Part shown: positions 20,882 to 33,417 of the stretch, in pieces
Layout of the letters: every line of letters starts with the position of its first letter
How positions within the stretch are numbered: the stretch's first letter is position 1
Origin: Porogramme epimiltina
Taxonomy: Eukaryota; Basidiomycota; Agaricomycetes; Polyporales; Polyporaceae
DNA: 36,736 nucleotides
Direction: 5' to 3'
Assembly: GCA_900155495.1 (NCBI GenBank)
Contig: FTLJ01000298.1
Location: 1 to 36,736, forward strand
The notes under the pieces: generated by a model
The model's input: only the letters and a program-made list of their open reading frames with translations
What the model was told of the DNA's origin: nothing
The model's database searches: none
Position numbers and translations under genes: made by a program

Positions 20882-22822
20882 ATGGCTGCTACTCTCACAA
20901 GTGCCGCCCCCGACTCCCTGATTGCGTTGCAGATACCGAAGCTAGATGACACTCTCGGTGCCATACTGCTGGGCACCTGCTTTGGGCTGATGTGAGTTCC
21001 TCGTCATTCACAGTGGGCATATTCTGACCATTCTCATCAAAGCTTGTACGGAATCGTTCTCCACCAGGCATTCCAGTATTTCCACTTGTTCCCTGAGGAT
21101 AGGCGTTTAGTCAGGGTCTTTGTGAGCAACGATTTGACTTTTCGCTGCGTACAGATTGCTCATAACACGCTTGCGAAGGTGTGGGTTACGCTGTATGTCC
21201 ACTGTCGGGCCCTTGTCGAAAGGATCGAACTTATCGTATGGTCCAGGGTGCTCGAAACTTTTCATACGACCTGCTGTGTTCATGCCTGGTAAGGAGCATA
21301 TCCAGCGGAGCCAGAGGGAAAGCTCACGCGCACTATGTTCTTCAGCTACTGGTTCATGGTTCATAACTACTTCAAGCCAAAATCTCTTCTCGTATCTCCA
21401 TGGTAAGCTTCGCGTGTTGGACGTATTATGGATGGCTTACCTGATTGAATGCGATATGATTAGGTCCATGGATGTATGTTCCTTTCGGAAGATCGTATGA
21501 ATAAGAGGCTGACATGAGGGGTCGTATGCAGATTCTTCATGTTACCGTGGTGAGTCAGAACATGTCTTACGGCCATCCTTTATCACCAAAACTTTATCAA
21601 CAGGGGCTTTGTATATGCACCGCCCAGCTGTGAGTATTGTAGCATGTATGGATGGCTAATGTAGCTTACAGCATTCCCAGATTCTTTGCACGTCGTGTAT
21701 ACCTAAGTAAGAGCACCGGCCCCGAATATCGCGTATTAGCTCTCGCTGAGCTGGTGTCCCATCACAGTCAGCCCGAAGTATCGCATCCTGGTGGTGATTG
21801 CTGTACGCGTTGGCATCTAGCTACATGAACAGCTCTTACTAATGAGGTTTCGTGAAGGTGATACTTGCAATCACCGCTCTAGGATTCTCCATCGGTGAGT
21901 CTACCTTCGCGTAAAAAGCTGTAGGAACCCCTTTAACACGCAGTGTACAGCTGCCTCTGTGAAAGGGTGAGTTTTCACTGAACACACAACGCGAAGCGTA
22001 ATATCTAAAGAAGAGTTTGCTAAGCCTCGAGCTGCAAACATGGGCCGGATTCATTAACTACACGGTACGCTCTGTGATCTGCCATGGGAATCTCGTTTCT
22101 TACTTTCACTGCACATAGTGGCTCGACTCAGTGGGACTGGGAATAACGACAGTCGCCGATTCAATCACCGCAACGGTACTTGTTGTGACATTGCGGCGTA
22201 GCAGGACTGGGTTCAAACGGTATGCCCCTCTTTTAAACATCCAACCCCTGGCGTTATGTCTGTGCTTATATGCTCGTGACATGTTTAGAACGGACACCAT
22301 GTTGAACAGTATGGTACTGTATGCCATCAACACCGGTCTCCTCACTGGGTAATATCTCCCTTTGACCTAATATTTCGAATATTCTACTCACTAATTGGTT
22401 GCCTATACTAGCATATTCAATGGCCTGGCGATGATCTTCGTATGTTCTATCGGATTTGCTGATATACGTCTACTCATCATTCGTTCACCCGCTTAGGCCC
22501 TCATATACAGCACCAAGAATATGGTGTTCGTAGGCGTGGCTATTGCCGCTACGAAACGTACGTCACAGATGTAATGATCACCACACCTCACCGCTGATAT
22601 CAACTATTCACTTTTAGTGTACGCAAACTCCCTCTTCGCGGTGTAAGTGGCATATCGTCGAGTGCACGCCTTCCCCTAGCTCACTCGGTCATCAGATTGA
22701 ACTCGAGGAAGCTGTTGCTGCAGCCTCCGATGAGAACAGTCTCCGGGTCAGCGGATCCAAGCACCGTCCAGTTTGGGGCGAAGTTAACTGATGCGCAGGT
22801 ATGGAATGTCCCGGAGGTATGA
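20882..22822 (+). CDS. DUF6534-type multi-pass membrane protein, gene B
   Basis: The model has 19 exons totalling 921 nt (306 residues) in one frame. The first seven are 20882-20991, 21043-21121, 21179-21192, 21247-21288, 21346-21402, 21464-21473 and 21532-21549; the last is 22696-22822. Family blocks: DDTLGAILLGTCFGLILYGI, YFHLFPEDRRLVRVF, VLETFHTTCCVHAWYWF, HNYFKPKSLLVSPW, FFARRVYLISPKYRILVVIA, WLDSVGLGITTVADSITATV, LRRSRTGFKRTD, MVLYAINTGLLTGIFNGLAM and YANSLFAVLNSRK. Exons of 10, 18, 26, 26, 35, 101, 28 and 25 nt correspond to exons of gene A. It is predicted to be an intact seven-helix membrane protein of unknown function. Same strand as gene A, 1.45 kb downstream, so the two are probably tandem duplicates. 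Confidence 0.82.
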
Positions 22823-23481
22823 ACATTGTCGTCTCAATCGAGTTTACGCTCACACCTTTGAGTAGGAGGAAACGGGATCGTATGTTTCGTCAGCAGTCTA
22901 TGATAGTAAGGTTTATCCCCAGGAAACCGGGTGGACGCCTGCCCATGTTCGTGCAGGCCCAGCACAGGTGCAGCACGGGGAGGTCATAGACGTTCGGAAC
23001 TTGAGCTTGCAGAGGAACGCAGATAGTAACGTTTAGCGTCGTTGCTCCTATTCTTGAAAGCACCCTCGCCATCTCTTCGAATTAGTTTCGAATGTCCTTA
23101 AAGTGGAAGCTTTGTTTGTACTCTATACGAAGTTCCCTATTTATACTCTGTATAATATTTCCCTCTCGATTGCGGACCTCGGGACTTCGTTCATTGAGCA
23201 TTTCTGGCTTCTTACACTGGTCCGCTGCAACAGGCCATAATTCGAAACAGCATACGCCAGATTGCATGTCAACCTAGGAGATAAATGCAAGAAGAGAATA
23301 CGCTATCTCCGTGGCCACGATGGAAGTCTTGCGATCAGGGTGGAATACAGTGTACGCGTGCACATATGTTGTCAGCTAACACACGTCCTTGCCTACAAGG
23401 GAAAACTCCATCGAGTCCGATGATTTGGGCTCTTTGGTTGTGAAAGAGTGTGGTTTCGAGCTGTTGGTCTAACTTGCCACG
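22823..23481. other. Intergenic stretch between convergent genes B and C
   Basis: This is 659 nt between two stop codons. It must hold both 3' ends and terminators. No gene or repeat was recognised. Confidence 0.5.
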
Positions 23482-25445
23482 TTAGTGATAGCTTTTATAC
23501 GAGGACGAGACACTACATACTCTCGAAACGGGGGGAGGTGCTGCGCTTGAGACAGCACGTACCTTTCCCGCGTTAAGCCTGAAGAAGAGTTAGAGACCAT
23601 TGCGATAAGTATATCATTGGGTACTCACACGGAAAAGAGTGTGATCGCGTACACTACATAGTGGGGTCAAATCGCGCCCCGGGCTTGGAGGAGAGGGCAC
23701 TTACGCTTCACTGTGATTTGGTTGGCGGCGGACCACCACGCCGTCCCTCGGGAAGCAATAACCTGTGGCTACATTCAGCGTCATGGAAGGGTGGACTTGG
23801 TCACGAGCTCCTACTAACCAGACACAAAGTCGCTGCATCGAGGACGCTGGAGCAGAGCGGTCAGACCCCAGAATTCAATCGTGTCAGCGGTCACGACCTC
23901 AGGTGGACATACCCTATCAACAAGCCTTGAGGTAGTTGGTCAGCAGTTGGCGATGTGAGAGAGGTCGGTCTTACCAGAGTTGATTCCGTATATCACCATG
24001 GTCTCGATGGGTCCATGGTCGTCCTTAGCACTCGCCACTGTGGAAACTGAGTGAATCGTATCCCGTGATGATCGTCCTCGATAGAGGACAGCCATGATGG
24101 ATCCAGTGAGAAGCGCGTCTGCTGCTACGGCGACAGAGAACATAGTGACGACAATCTCCTACAATCAATGAGTTAAACGGGACTAGTGCGTGAGATACAG
24201 CAATGGTACGCACGAAATCATTTGACAGTGGTCGCGGCGAGTTGAGGATGAAGCTAGGAAGTGGTTCACTGAGATAACGTTGTAAACCATGGATAAATAG
24301 GCTACGTACATTCGGACGGTGAAAGCTAAGTTTTGAAAAGTCCGAGGTCACAAGCTGTTTCCGATGAAATTGCGACGAAGGAGCTCACCGACGCTGAGGC
24401 CTTTAGAATGAGCACTATTAGCTTCCGCAGATTGGAGTCTATGAACCACGACGTACCTAACTTGGCAATGATGAGTACGAACTGGAGTTTGCGTTAGCCT
24501 CGCCACAAGCTTAAGATTCATGTGGTCCCCTCACGGGAATAAGCGCAATGGCTTTGAAGTCTGCTCTCACTAGGACAGATGAGGACATGAACCTTGGAGC
24601 GTGGTTGGTAATGCTTACTGCTGAATAATCGGCGAAGGAAGAATCTACACGCATAGGATTCTTGGTCAGTGATTAACGTTCGCCGTAGACATGACGTCAG
24701 CTCACGTTTGGGTCGTCACCATAACGGCTGCCTATGCGCGATAAGGACGTCAGAGCGATTTCACGATGACAGTATCGAGGTCATACTCCTGTAATGAGAA
24801 AGCACTTCGCAAGCATCAGCGAAATTCACGTGAAACAAAATCAACTCATGCTTACATTGAGAGACCTGTAAGAGTATCTTAGCGATCATTGATGGAATTG
24901 ACCCTAACTCAACACTTACCACACGCTGCTGAGAAGCACGGAGGGATTGAAGAAGTTTGAGACAAGATAAAAGTAGCTGTATTTTCCTTAAGTACAATGC
25001 TTTCCGCGCTCTGTGGGACACGTACCACGCATGCATAGAAAACACAGCGTGCAAAGTTTCAAAAAGGCTTGAAGAAACATCCTATCAGCGCGCGAGTATA
25101 CCCAGGAATGGCGCCCCACGCACAGTGTGAATACAACCTGCTCGACGTGTAAGGTTGTACATCACACAGTAGAAGGAGTAGTCCACGTACTATCGCAAGT
25201 TCGAACGCGCCACCTTGGGAGCGATTCCGTAAATAACTGAAGGCTTGATGAACCACTAAACCGTAGAACCTGCCGCCACACGCATACGCAGAGCATGAGT
25301 CTCCGCCATAGCCAACCCATTCGTAATGAGAAATCTAGACTCACGAAAGACTAAGAAATGTTCCAATAAGTAACGCCCCCTCCGAGTTGTCCATGGACGG
25401 AAAAGAAAAAGTTGAAGAAGGGAAAGAAGAGAGCGTTGAGGCCAT
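23482..25445 (-). CDS. DUF6534-type multi-pass membrane protein, gene C (divergent copy)
   Basis: Read on the minus strand from the ATG at 25445 (MASTLSSF; an in-frame ATG at 25565 is also possible) to the stop at 23484-23482. Blocks: DNSEGALLIGTFLSL, FYGLVVHQAFSYL, LFETLHAVFSMHAW, CYFYLVSNFFNPSVLLSSVW, FFLRRLFS, FVLIIAKLG, EIVVTMFSVAVAADALLTGS, ETMVIYGINSG and LYAITLFSVLNAGK. Exons of 14, 10, 26, 26, 35, 25, 13, 28 and 25 nt occur in the same order as in genes A and/or B. The sequence is far more diverged from A and B than they are from each other, and the RSRTG motif becomes RGRSS, but no stop or frameshift is needed. It is probably functional. The long exon around DTIHSVSTVASAKDD lacks the intron present in A and B. 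Confidence 0.75.
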
Positions 25446-27008
25446 ATTGAAAGGGAAAGAGGGGGTCGCGGTGGAAGACGGGAATCGACTCCCTCCCGCC
25501 GCCACTATTTGTATCCTCTCCTGGCTGTTGTGGGCTTCAGCGCGCCCGAGGAACGCCTTCTCCAACTTCGAATCATTGGATATGATGAAGTGTGTCTAGC
25601 GCGCGGTGATGCGGGACGCCGGCGGTGCATCATATCCGGAAAGATATTTTGAGTTCGAGGGCTTGCGTCTTGTCATCGTTGGTGAATGAGGGCTGAGAAG
25701 ACAGTACGAAGTGAGGAAACCCTTGTTCGGTCAGAGGCTAGACCTGTATATCAGTGAACAGCAACATCATCATAAGACGTCATGCACCAACGTAGTGTGC
25801 TTGTACTTGACACCGCCACTTAGTTTGCATGCGCCCATTCGGGTTTGGTAGCGATGGGAAGGATTCGATGGCAACATATCACATAGAATACCCCCTGAAT
25901 CATCAGAGAAGTCTGTCAGTGTGTCCACTCTCTGAAAGAGAGACCTCAACATGATGTAGAGAGCATACCGCGAGATGGGAAACTGCCTTGAGAGATAGGG
26001 TACCATATCGCATGAACATTCGGGCCCCGGGGTTCGCGTTGAATCAGATGTGAGAAAATTGCCTACATGATGAATACAGAGGCTTGAGGTCCCCAGCGTG
26101 CGCCCGCGCCGTGTACGTGTCAAGCGCGCACTCAGGTCGCGTCTCCGCTGTGGAGATTGGCTTGATGTTGATGATCGAGCTAACCCTTGAGCTACTTGAG
26201 AAGCTATAGTTAGAGAGAAGAGTAAGGCAGAGGGTGCAGTGATAACACTGATTGATGTTTACAAACGAGGCAGTTCGAACTTAGCATGCTCTTCACGTTC
26301 ATCCATAACGGTGAGACTTATCGGCCTGTTGAATTCTAGTGGAAACGGCTGTATGGGGCCCGAAGGGCCCTGGAAACTATGGAGAGACGGTTTGATCGTG
26401 CCTATCACAGCTGTAGACTGGTAAAGGCATCAGCAACTGCTAGAATCGACTGCTACATGCGGGTCGGAGACAAACGGCGCGAAGTGACTTACTCAGCATT
26501 ATCCCAATTAGGAGATTGACGTTCGACAACCAAACTTGCGTGCTCCCCGACCCGCGCTCATTCGTCAAACAGAAGTAGTCGATGGCATAAGTGGGTGTGC
26601 CTGCATGACTGGCACCACTGCTGCAGCGGGAGCCTCACGGAGGCAGTGAGGCGTCGCTAGGCGTGCGGTCACCCCAAAAATGGATACGTGACGGTTTAGG
26701 GCAGGCGTGGCACGTGATCGTGACCAATCGCGTTTTTCTTGTCACCGCGGGGCCCAATGACCCGCGTTGCCAATGACGCGACGTCGAAGACCGACGTTCG
26801 ATTCCCCCTTGAGGCCCTTTTCTAACGCTACAAATAAATGGGATGGCGGTTTCTCCCGATAGATTAGGATACAAGGTGCATCATTTGAGTCGGTGGTTTC
26901 TTTTTTGTATGGACTAACAGAGACCAGACTCGAACTATGCGCGGATATCGCAGCTCGTCTGCAACCGGGATACAGTGGCCAGATCATTCTGCACATACAG
27001 CAGAGGGA
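25446..27008. other. Intergenic stretch between gene C and the amylase 3' end
   Basis: No gene recognised. An open frame at 26123-25770 (-) has no family motif or splice partners. One copy of the CACGTGATCGTGACC repeat lies at 26711. Confidence 0.45.
26711..26732 (+). repeat. Short dispersed repeat, copy 1
   Basis: Begins CACGTGATCGTGACC and ends CGCG. Nearly the same 22 bp occurs at 36707-36728, and a more diverged copy at 33639-33660. Its meaning is unknown; it could be a transposon terminus or a recurrent binding site. Confidence 0.4.
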
Positions 27009-29521
27009 TCACCGCCAGGTCGTGGTGACAATCTGCGTCGCGGCGGTAGTAGCAGTGTAAGAGCGGTTTGGGTCGGACTCCCACACGATCTATAGATGGA
27101 GACGGGTTCTGAGTCTTTAGTCTCCGGTTTGAACGGCAGATGGGAGAGGGCACTCACGCTTCCGTCTGTCTCCTTGCGGATGAACTTGTACTGGAACGTA
27201 GTTCCTGCGGGAACGCTAACGGACACCGTCCAAACGGGGTAGTCCGCAGCAGACAACGCGAGCTGCGGGAGAAGGTGAAGGTCAGAAGAGTTGAGACGAG
27301 TGACGTGCTGCGTTACTCACGGCACTGCTGGTGTCCCAGTCGGCGAGTTGAGAGATGCTCCCGACAAGGAAGATGTTCTAGGGGGCGCTTGTTAGCGCGT
27401 CCAAAACGAGCACGGTGGCGGCGCTCGGAAACGTACCTCCCCGAACGTAGTCGTGGCCGTCTCCTCAAACTCGATCGTCACCGAGCTGCTTCCACTGCCG
27501 CTTCCACTGCTCGTGCCAGTGCCGATGGCCCCCGTGTGCAGCGCAACGGCGTTGCGAGCGGGGACCGTGACGCTGAACGATCCGCTCGCCACGGTATACC
27601 TAGAACGCAAGTGAGCGTCCGGCGCGCCGCGGACCTATGGAGTACAAGAGTCACTTACGAGGCCCCGGCGCACGTCCCGCCCGAGGGCGCGCCGCTGATC
27701 ACGTCGCAGTACGAGCCGTCCGGAAGCGAGGTCGTGAACGTCGCCGTCCAGTCCGAGTCGGCATTGTTGATCGCGACGAACCCGAGCGCACCTGCATGCG
27801 AGATACGAGTGCGTACGTCACGTCAACAGCTCGCTATCACACTCTTACGGCGTGTGCACCCGGATACGGCGACTCACCGCGGCCAAACGCAATCTGCTGC
27901 GACTGCGGAGACACCCAGTTGGTGAGCGCGGCGCTGCCGACGTTGTTCCTGAACCCGACCATGCCCGCGACGCCCGGCCAGCGGTGCTGGCAGAGCCACC
28001 CGTTCGTGCCCGCGCTCCCGGAACACGTCCCTGCGCCGCTGTTGGGCGCGCCCGCGTCGGTGTCGGTGAAGGAGTAGCTGGAGAGGATCGTCGGTGTCCC
28101 GAAGGGGTGCGCGAGGGAGAAGATCATCGCGGTGGTGTAGGTGTTTGATGGGGAGTTAGAGTTTAGGGAGCCGCCGTTCTGTGGGGGGTCAGCAGACATT
28201 TGGGGTGCATAATCGAGGGGAAGCGTACCCTTTCAGTGTCATGGTTCGTTACGAAGACGTTGGCGACCGAACTGTCGACCCAGCCTGTCCGGATGCGTCA
28301 GGAATGTGCGCTCGTATAAAAGGGATAGACGGTCCGCACCAAGGTTGTCGAAGCTCTCGAGGCTAGAAATTCCTCCCCCTGAGAAAGAGTTCTGCAACGC
28401 CGTGGTGTAGCGGAACCTAGGCTCTGTTAGATCGGGGCCTGCGTTGAACGGCGAACTTCAAACTTACTCCTGTACGTCACCTATAGTTTGATTAGTATGC
28501 AGCCGGTGGAATATGCAGATGCACGCAACGTACCGTTTCCGGTGTACTGGTTGGGAGTAACGGGTTGTCCGGAGCCCCAGATCACTTCTTGGGTGATGTA
28601 CGGCGTACTAGTCAGGCGGGATAAGATGTTGGAGATGTCGCTATAGTTGATGTCTAGGACAGCGTAGGTTAGACGGCGAACAGCTAAATCCATCGACAAC
28701 CTACTTTTCGCCGCATCGAGACGGAAGCCATCGGCACCAAGAGAGAGCAAGTCGTTACCATACTCGGCGAGGCGGCCCCGCACGTAGTCCGTCTCCGTCG
28801 CGAGACTAGCCAGCTTTCCGTCAGCGCGATGGATATAAAAGGGAGAGCATATACTTACTCGGCAAGGTTATCGAGCTCACACGTGTACACTTCGACCGCG
28901 TTGTCCCAGTTGACGATGTCATCGTTGGGTTCCAGTCCGCAGTGATGGAAGTCCTGATCTTCGTAAATGCCGGGATAGTCGTAGTGAGTAAATGTAGAGC
29001 CGGCGACGCCGGTACCACTGTCTGTGCCAGTCATGTGGTTCCAGAGAGTGTCTGCCGAAACGTTAAGGTCAGCGTACGTGAAAGTATCTTCAGAATGTAG
29101 ACGCTAACCGACAATCACACCCACGCCCGCATCGTGGCAAGTGGTGATCATATTGGCGAACTGGGTGCGATCACCACGCTTAGAGGTCAGAATGTAGGAC
29201 ACCGGCTGGTAGTCCGTCCACCATTCGTCACCCTGGATGTGTTCCTGAGGCGGGCTCACTGCGAGCAAAGGGCGGTTTTCAGTAGTAGTGCGACACGGAC
29301 AAAGAAATGCCCTTACCTTGTACAAAGCCGTACCCGGCGGGGCCTATGAAAGCGGTACATTCTGCGGCGACACTGTCCCATGTCCATTCGAACATCTGAA
29401 TAATGACTTTCTTGCTGGTCGTCGGCGCCCTAGCGGTCAGTAGACCTGCAGGGGAGCCATTGGCCGGAGAGAGAAAGGAAGCAGCCGCAGCAAACGCAGC
29501 AAGGCTAAGTTTGAGCAGCAT
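27009..29521 (-). CDS. Secreted alpha-amylase, GH13 with C-terminal CBM20
   Basis: Fourteen exons on the minus strand: 29521-29317, 29258-29109, 29051-28859, 28805-28705, 28653-28534, 28480-28468, 28416-28340, 28284-28229, 28178-27878, 27791-27659, 27599-27437, 27377-27321, 27262-27158 and 27089-27009. They total 1755 nt, 584 residues. A signal peptide ([20 protein letters not shown]) precedes [20 protein letters not shown]13 hallmarks are [15 protein letters not shown], the nucleophile Asp in DGFRLDAAK, the acid/base Glu in [11 protein letters not shown] and the third acidic residue in [10 protein letters not shown] Gly/Ser linker ([14 protein letters not shown]) leads to a CBM20 with [35 protein letters not shown] and [10 protein letters not shown]. 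It hydrolyses internal alpha-1,4 bonds in starch outside the cell. Exon 6 is only 13 nt. All active-site residues are present and no damage was seen. The GTG upstream at 29557 is not the start. Confidence 0.95.
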
Positions 29522-31208
29522 TGCAGATAGAGCTTGCGGGGATACAAGGGGGCGCACAAGACAGACGTAAACCCGGGGAGAGGATGGAGCAAGGGTGCTG
29601 CCATTCCTCGTCCAGGCTGCGGGGATTAAATAGTGAATCTGTCGTGTGCCTTGTTCCAGTGGATAAACTCGCGACTGCGAGGGGTCGTCGTCAGCCTCGA
29701 GGGAGAAAACCGGGGCATGGGCTTGTTGAACAGCGACAAGAAGAGCTGTTGAGGCGCCACCCCGGCCCCGTCATCGAGTTGCAGCTATTCTTGTCCACAT
29801 CGATAGATGTCGGAGTGTGCGCATAGGGCACCGCTAGTAAGAAAACCGTGGAGGAGTGTCCGAAACGAGGCGGATGGTCGGTCACCGGGACGCAGCGCGA
29901 GGGCGGGCGGTGGGCGGGGGCGGGGTTAGGCGACGTCGGTCGCTTCTGTGCGCGCACGATTCACATGCAAGGAGGATCAAATGACTGGCTTTGGTTGGTA
30001 ACGTGAGGAGGGGTTCTGATGTTGCCAGCTAATTTTGTCCTTCGTCCGTCGCAGGGGATTGGTCATAGGAAGGTGCATGCACGCCGGTCGGCTCCGCTCC
30101 TCGCACGATCGTCGTTCTCGTAAGAGTGCTTCATACACTGCATGAGAGTTCCATGAAGTTGAGGCACCGGGTGGGATGGCTTGTGCCTAGCTATAGTGAG
30201 GGCTTGAGGGCCTACTAGATACTGACGACGAAGAATTAAAGTCATCAGCGTCACCGATAGTGAAGCCACAGAACATCAAAAAGGTTCAAGCTCCGATCGA
30301 ACTGGTCCCAAGGGAAGGCGCTTAGCTCGCGATGCTCAAAATATCCTCTCACAAAGCCACGTTGTTTAGGCTTGGTGGCAGAAGCCCTCCCCCGAAACTT
30401 CCAACCGATGGATGCGTCATATCGCGGAGGATGGCATGGCGCGCCATAAACACGCCGTTGCGTGATTACATATAGTGCCCAGCTGGTGTTGTCGTGCGAT
30501 TGTGTGCGCACTGGCAGTCTCCATTTGTGCCCATCGACCATGCACTCCGCGCTGCCCTCTCCCGTTATAGGTGCCGTCTACATATCCCCTCGAACTACTT
30601 GACCATGTGTTGTTACCATGCTCGACGACAGAAGAGCTTCGAATCTAGAGGCCACCCGTCGTAGCTTGTAACAGTTTAGGGGAGGCGTCTGTCGTGATCA
30701 AGCCCGTGGGAAATTCGGCCAGCTGGACTATAGTTCCGGTATGCACGGAAGTGCATCAACCGTCTATCACGCACTTCTCAACGTTTGAACTGCCCTTCAA
30801 CACTATGCGTGGTAGACAGAGGGGGCAACGACATTATCCCCCGAAATTCGGCATAGCCCCCTTCCCCTATCACTATCGAACCTGTTCGGAGCTCTCCCAT
30901 CTTGACGCTGTCAACATATGCCCAGAAAAAGAGGAACAGGTCGTCACCGAGGAGATCTCTCACAGCATCCCGCAAGCCGGAACAGTGCCTCCCTGCTATA
31001 AATGTCAATCAAACGTTTACGTAGGATCTCAACGCTTTCACGGCGCTATACTGTGCCCTGGGCCTTATATACTGTGACTCTGAATGAGGAAAACGAGTGT
31101 CCCTAGATTCGTCACACTTGCACCAGATTTTATGTACTGTACTCCACCCATGGCCTCGTGGACACGGATGATGAGACTTCTCTGATCTCAGATGAACTTG
31201 TTGAACTG
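29522..31208. other. Divergent intergenic region between amylase and MFS transporter 1
   Basis: This 1.7-kb region holds the promoters of two divergent genes. The 200 bases at about 29880-29945 are strongly GC-rich. No gene recognised; the open frames at 30063-30541 (-) and 30694-31077 (+) have no recognisable motif. Confidence 0.5.
29619..29632 (-). promoter_or_regulatory. TATA-like box of the amylase gene with adjacent CreA/Mig1-type site
   Basis: On the minus strand TATTTAAT (29632-29625) lies about 104 nt upstream of the amylase ATG. Immediately next to it, GCGGGG (29619-29624, + strand) fits the SYGGRG consensus of the carbon-catabolite repressor CreA/Mig1. Two more adjacent GCGGGG copies lie at 29914-29919 and 29920-29925. 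Glucose repression of the amylase is an inference from these sites. Confidence 0.4.
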
Positions 31209-33417
31209 ATGTCAGATCTAAAGTTGTGCTTCTCCATCGGGATGGATACGAGTGCACCACTCTCTTCGAATGCTGCTACAGGCCAGATCTTACGCCACCG
31301 CGATACCTTACCCCGTATGCTTCTGGTGGCGTTTCCTCTTTGGGCTCTATTCGCAATCATGGAGACGGTGAGAGAATACTACATCATGCGTATAAACGAA
31401 ATGTTGACCCGGAGCCACAGTATGCGATCCCGGCTATTCTACCCGCCATAGTGGCAGATCTCCGTACAGACCAGTTCATCTGGATGGCCAGTGCCTATCC
31501 TGTCGCCTGCCTGGCGCTCATGCCTTTCGCACGAGAGCTTTCGAAGGTACGTACATGTGATCCTCCTTGTACTCATCATACATTAACCTACTAGTTCAAG
31601 ATAGTTGGTGGGCGATTCGTCGCAGTCAGTGGAGTTCTATTGAACTTGGCAGGGTCTGCGCTATCCTGTTCTGCAAGTAACGGAAATACTTTCATCGCAG
31701 GGCGCAGTATGTCCTACGGTTGATCGTTCTTAGGTTATCATCTCTAATGCCGTTACGAAAGCTATGGAAGGGGCAGGAGCAGGCTGCATGTACTCTGTCG
31801 TTTGGGACGTTTCATCAAGATTCCTCACATTTCCGCGACGAAGATGGGGAGGTATACTATTCACAATGTGCGTGGGGCTCTACCTCCTTCTCACAACGCA
31901 CACTCATTACATTCTGCTGAATACTTAAGGGTATGGATCCTTGGACTCAACCTTGGATCCATTGCGGGAAGAGCATTCGCCATCCATGGCAAGCCGTGGA
32001 GTTGGGTCTTCTGTACGTGCGCATGATCTTAGTGTTGGGCCACATGGCTGATATCGTTTAACCAAACAGATTTCAATATCATAGGATGGGGGACTGCCGG
32101 TATCCTTGTAGCATTCTTGCTGCCTATCAGCCTCCCTCTGCACAATATGACAACCCCGCGATATCTGGCGGGTCTTAACCCCGTGTAAGCCATTATTATA
32201 TCATACTGGCTCAGCGCATCTAACAATGGCATCACAGTGGAAACATGGGCGTTGCAGCGACCGTTGGCGCTATTGTTACTGGTCTTTCGTCCTTCGGACT
32301 TCGCCGTAGCTGGGCTACAGTCAACGCCGCTCTTTTGCTTTCCGTCGGGCTTACTGGACTGATAACTTTCTGCATACGACAATGGCGTAGTGGCCAAGAT
32401 TCGATAGTGCGTCGGTATAACCCACTTCCGTTATCTCTGCCTCACGACTTCTGTTAGATCGCTCTACGAGCCATCGCAAATCAAACCAGCGTTTGCGGGT
32501 GAGTCCCTCCAGAACTCGCTGTAATCTCACACTCTGACGACTTTCAAGGTGTATTCAGGTCTTTTCGGCCTTCTTCATCCACACAAGTCTTCTATGTGAG
32601 ATCCTGTGCCGCTTCGAGAACGTCATGAGACTGACCACAGACTGCTCAGATTACCTCCCAGTGTATCATGCAGGATGCGAAGGATTGTCCACAGCGAAGG
32701 CACCCGACAATACAGTATACTTGCTCGCAACAAGTGGCGCATTCTGTGTCATCATTCCTACCTCCATGATATACCTTGCATCACCCAAGCTATATCGCCT
32801 TGTGCAATGGCTAGCCTGGTGTCCAACGCTGGTCGGCCTTGTCCTTATGTGTTCGGTTACTCGGTTGACAAGCGGCCATGACAATGTCCTATCCCAGCTC
32901 ATATTGGGCTTTGGGGTGGGGTCGCTGCTTGCGGTAGTTCCTGTACCTGTGCTCGCGCCACTGAAGTCGGCCACTCTGATGTACTCAGCATCATCCTTCG
33001 TGTTCTACATTCGCACGCTTTCTCAGGTTAGTCCGATCCCTCTGCGACCTTTCCACAAACTACATCTCACTGACTTCGTTGTTTGGATAGATATTAAGCA
33101 TCGCGGTGGGCGGTGCTGTGTTCCAGAGCAAAGCCTATTCCCTACTGAACACCCTCATTGTCGACGCAAACGGCAGGCCCATAAACGTGTACGCATTAGC
33201 GCAGACCCTCGTCAACCCCTTCAATCCACAACCCGAAGCTGAAGAGTGCGTCACGCTCATCAACTCTCTTCGGCCCGTCTGGTTCGTACTTGTTGCTGTG
33301 GCAGGGGTCGGTTTGGGAGCAAGTGTTCTGATGGGGAAGCTCTCACCGGGGCCCATGAGTGCTCCTCGGGAGAGGAATGTGGCGCCGACGTTCTGCCTCT
33401 TGTTAGGCCCAATTTGA
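31209..33417 (+). CDS. MFS transporter 1 (DHA14/multidrug-type), tandem copy
   Basis: Eleven exons: (31209)-31367, 31415-31546, 31595-31706, 31762-31867, 31930-32012, 32070-32184, 32238-32406, 32458-32498, 32549-32595, 32641-33026 and 33091-33417. They join in one frame to about 558 residues. Blocks: PLWALFAIMET, then YAIPAILPAIVADLRTDQFI and WMASAYPVACLALMPFAREL (first helices), FIAGR.MEGAGAGCMYSVVW (motif-C-like region), GVAATVGAIVTGLSSFG, CIQVFSAFFIHTSLL, YLPVYHAG, APDNTVYLLATSGAFCVIIP and ILSIAVGGAVFQS. The start is uncertain: the same frame is open upstream with an acidic DTDDETSLISDEL typical of this family's N-termini, but no in-frame ATG is found before 31209, so a short upstream exon may exist. 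It probably exports or imports a small molecule; the substrate is unknown. Confidence 0.82.

Noticed and set aside
30063..31077. Open frames between amylase and MFS transporter 1
   Set aside because: No motifs, no splice partners, and lengths expected by chance.
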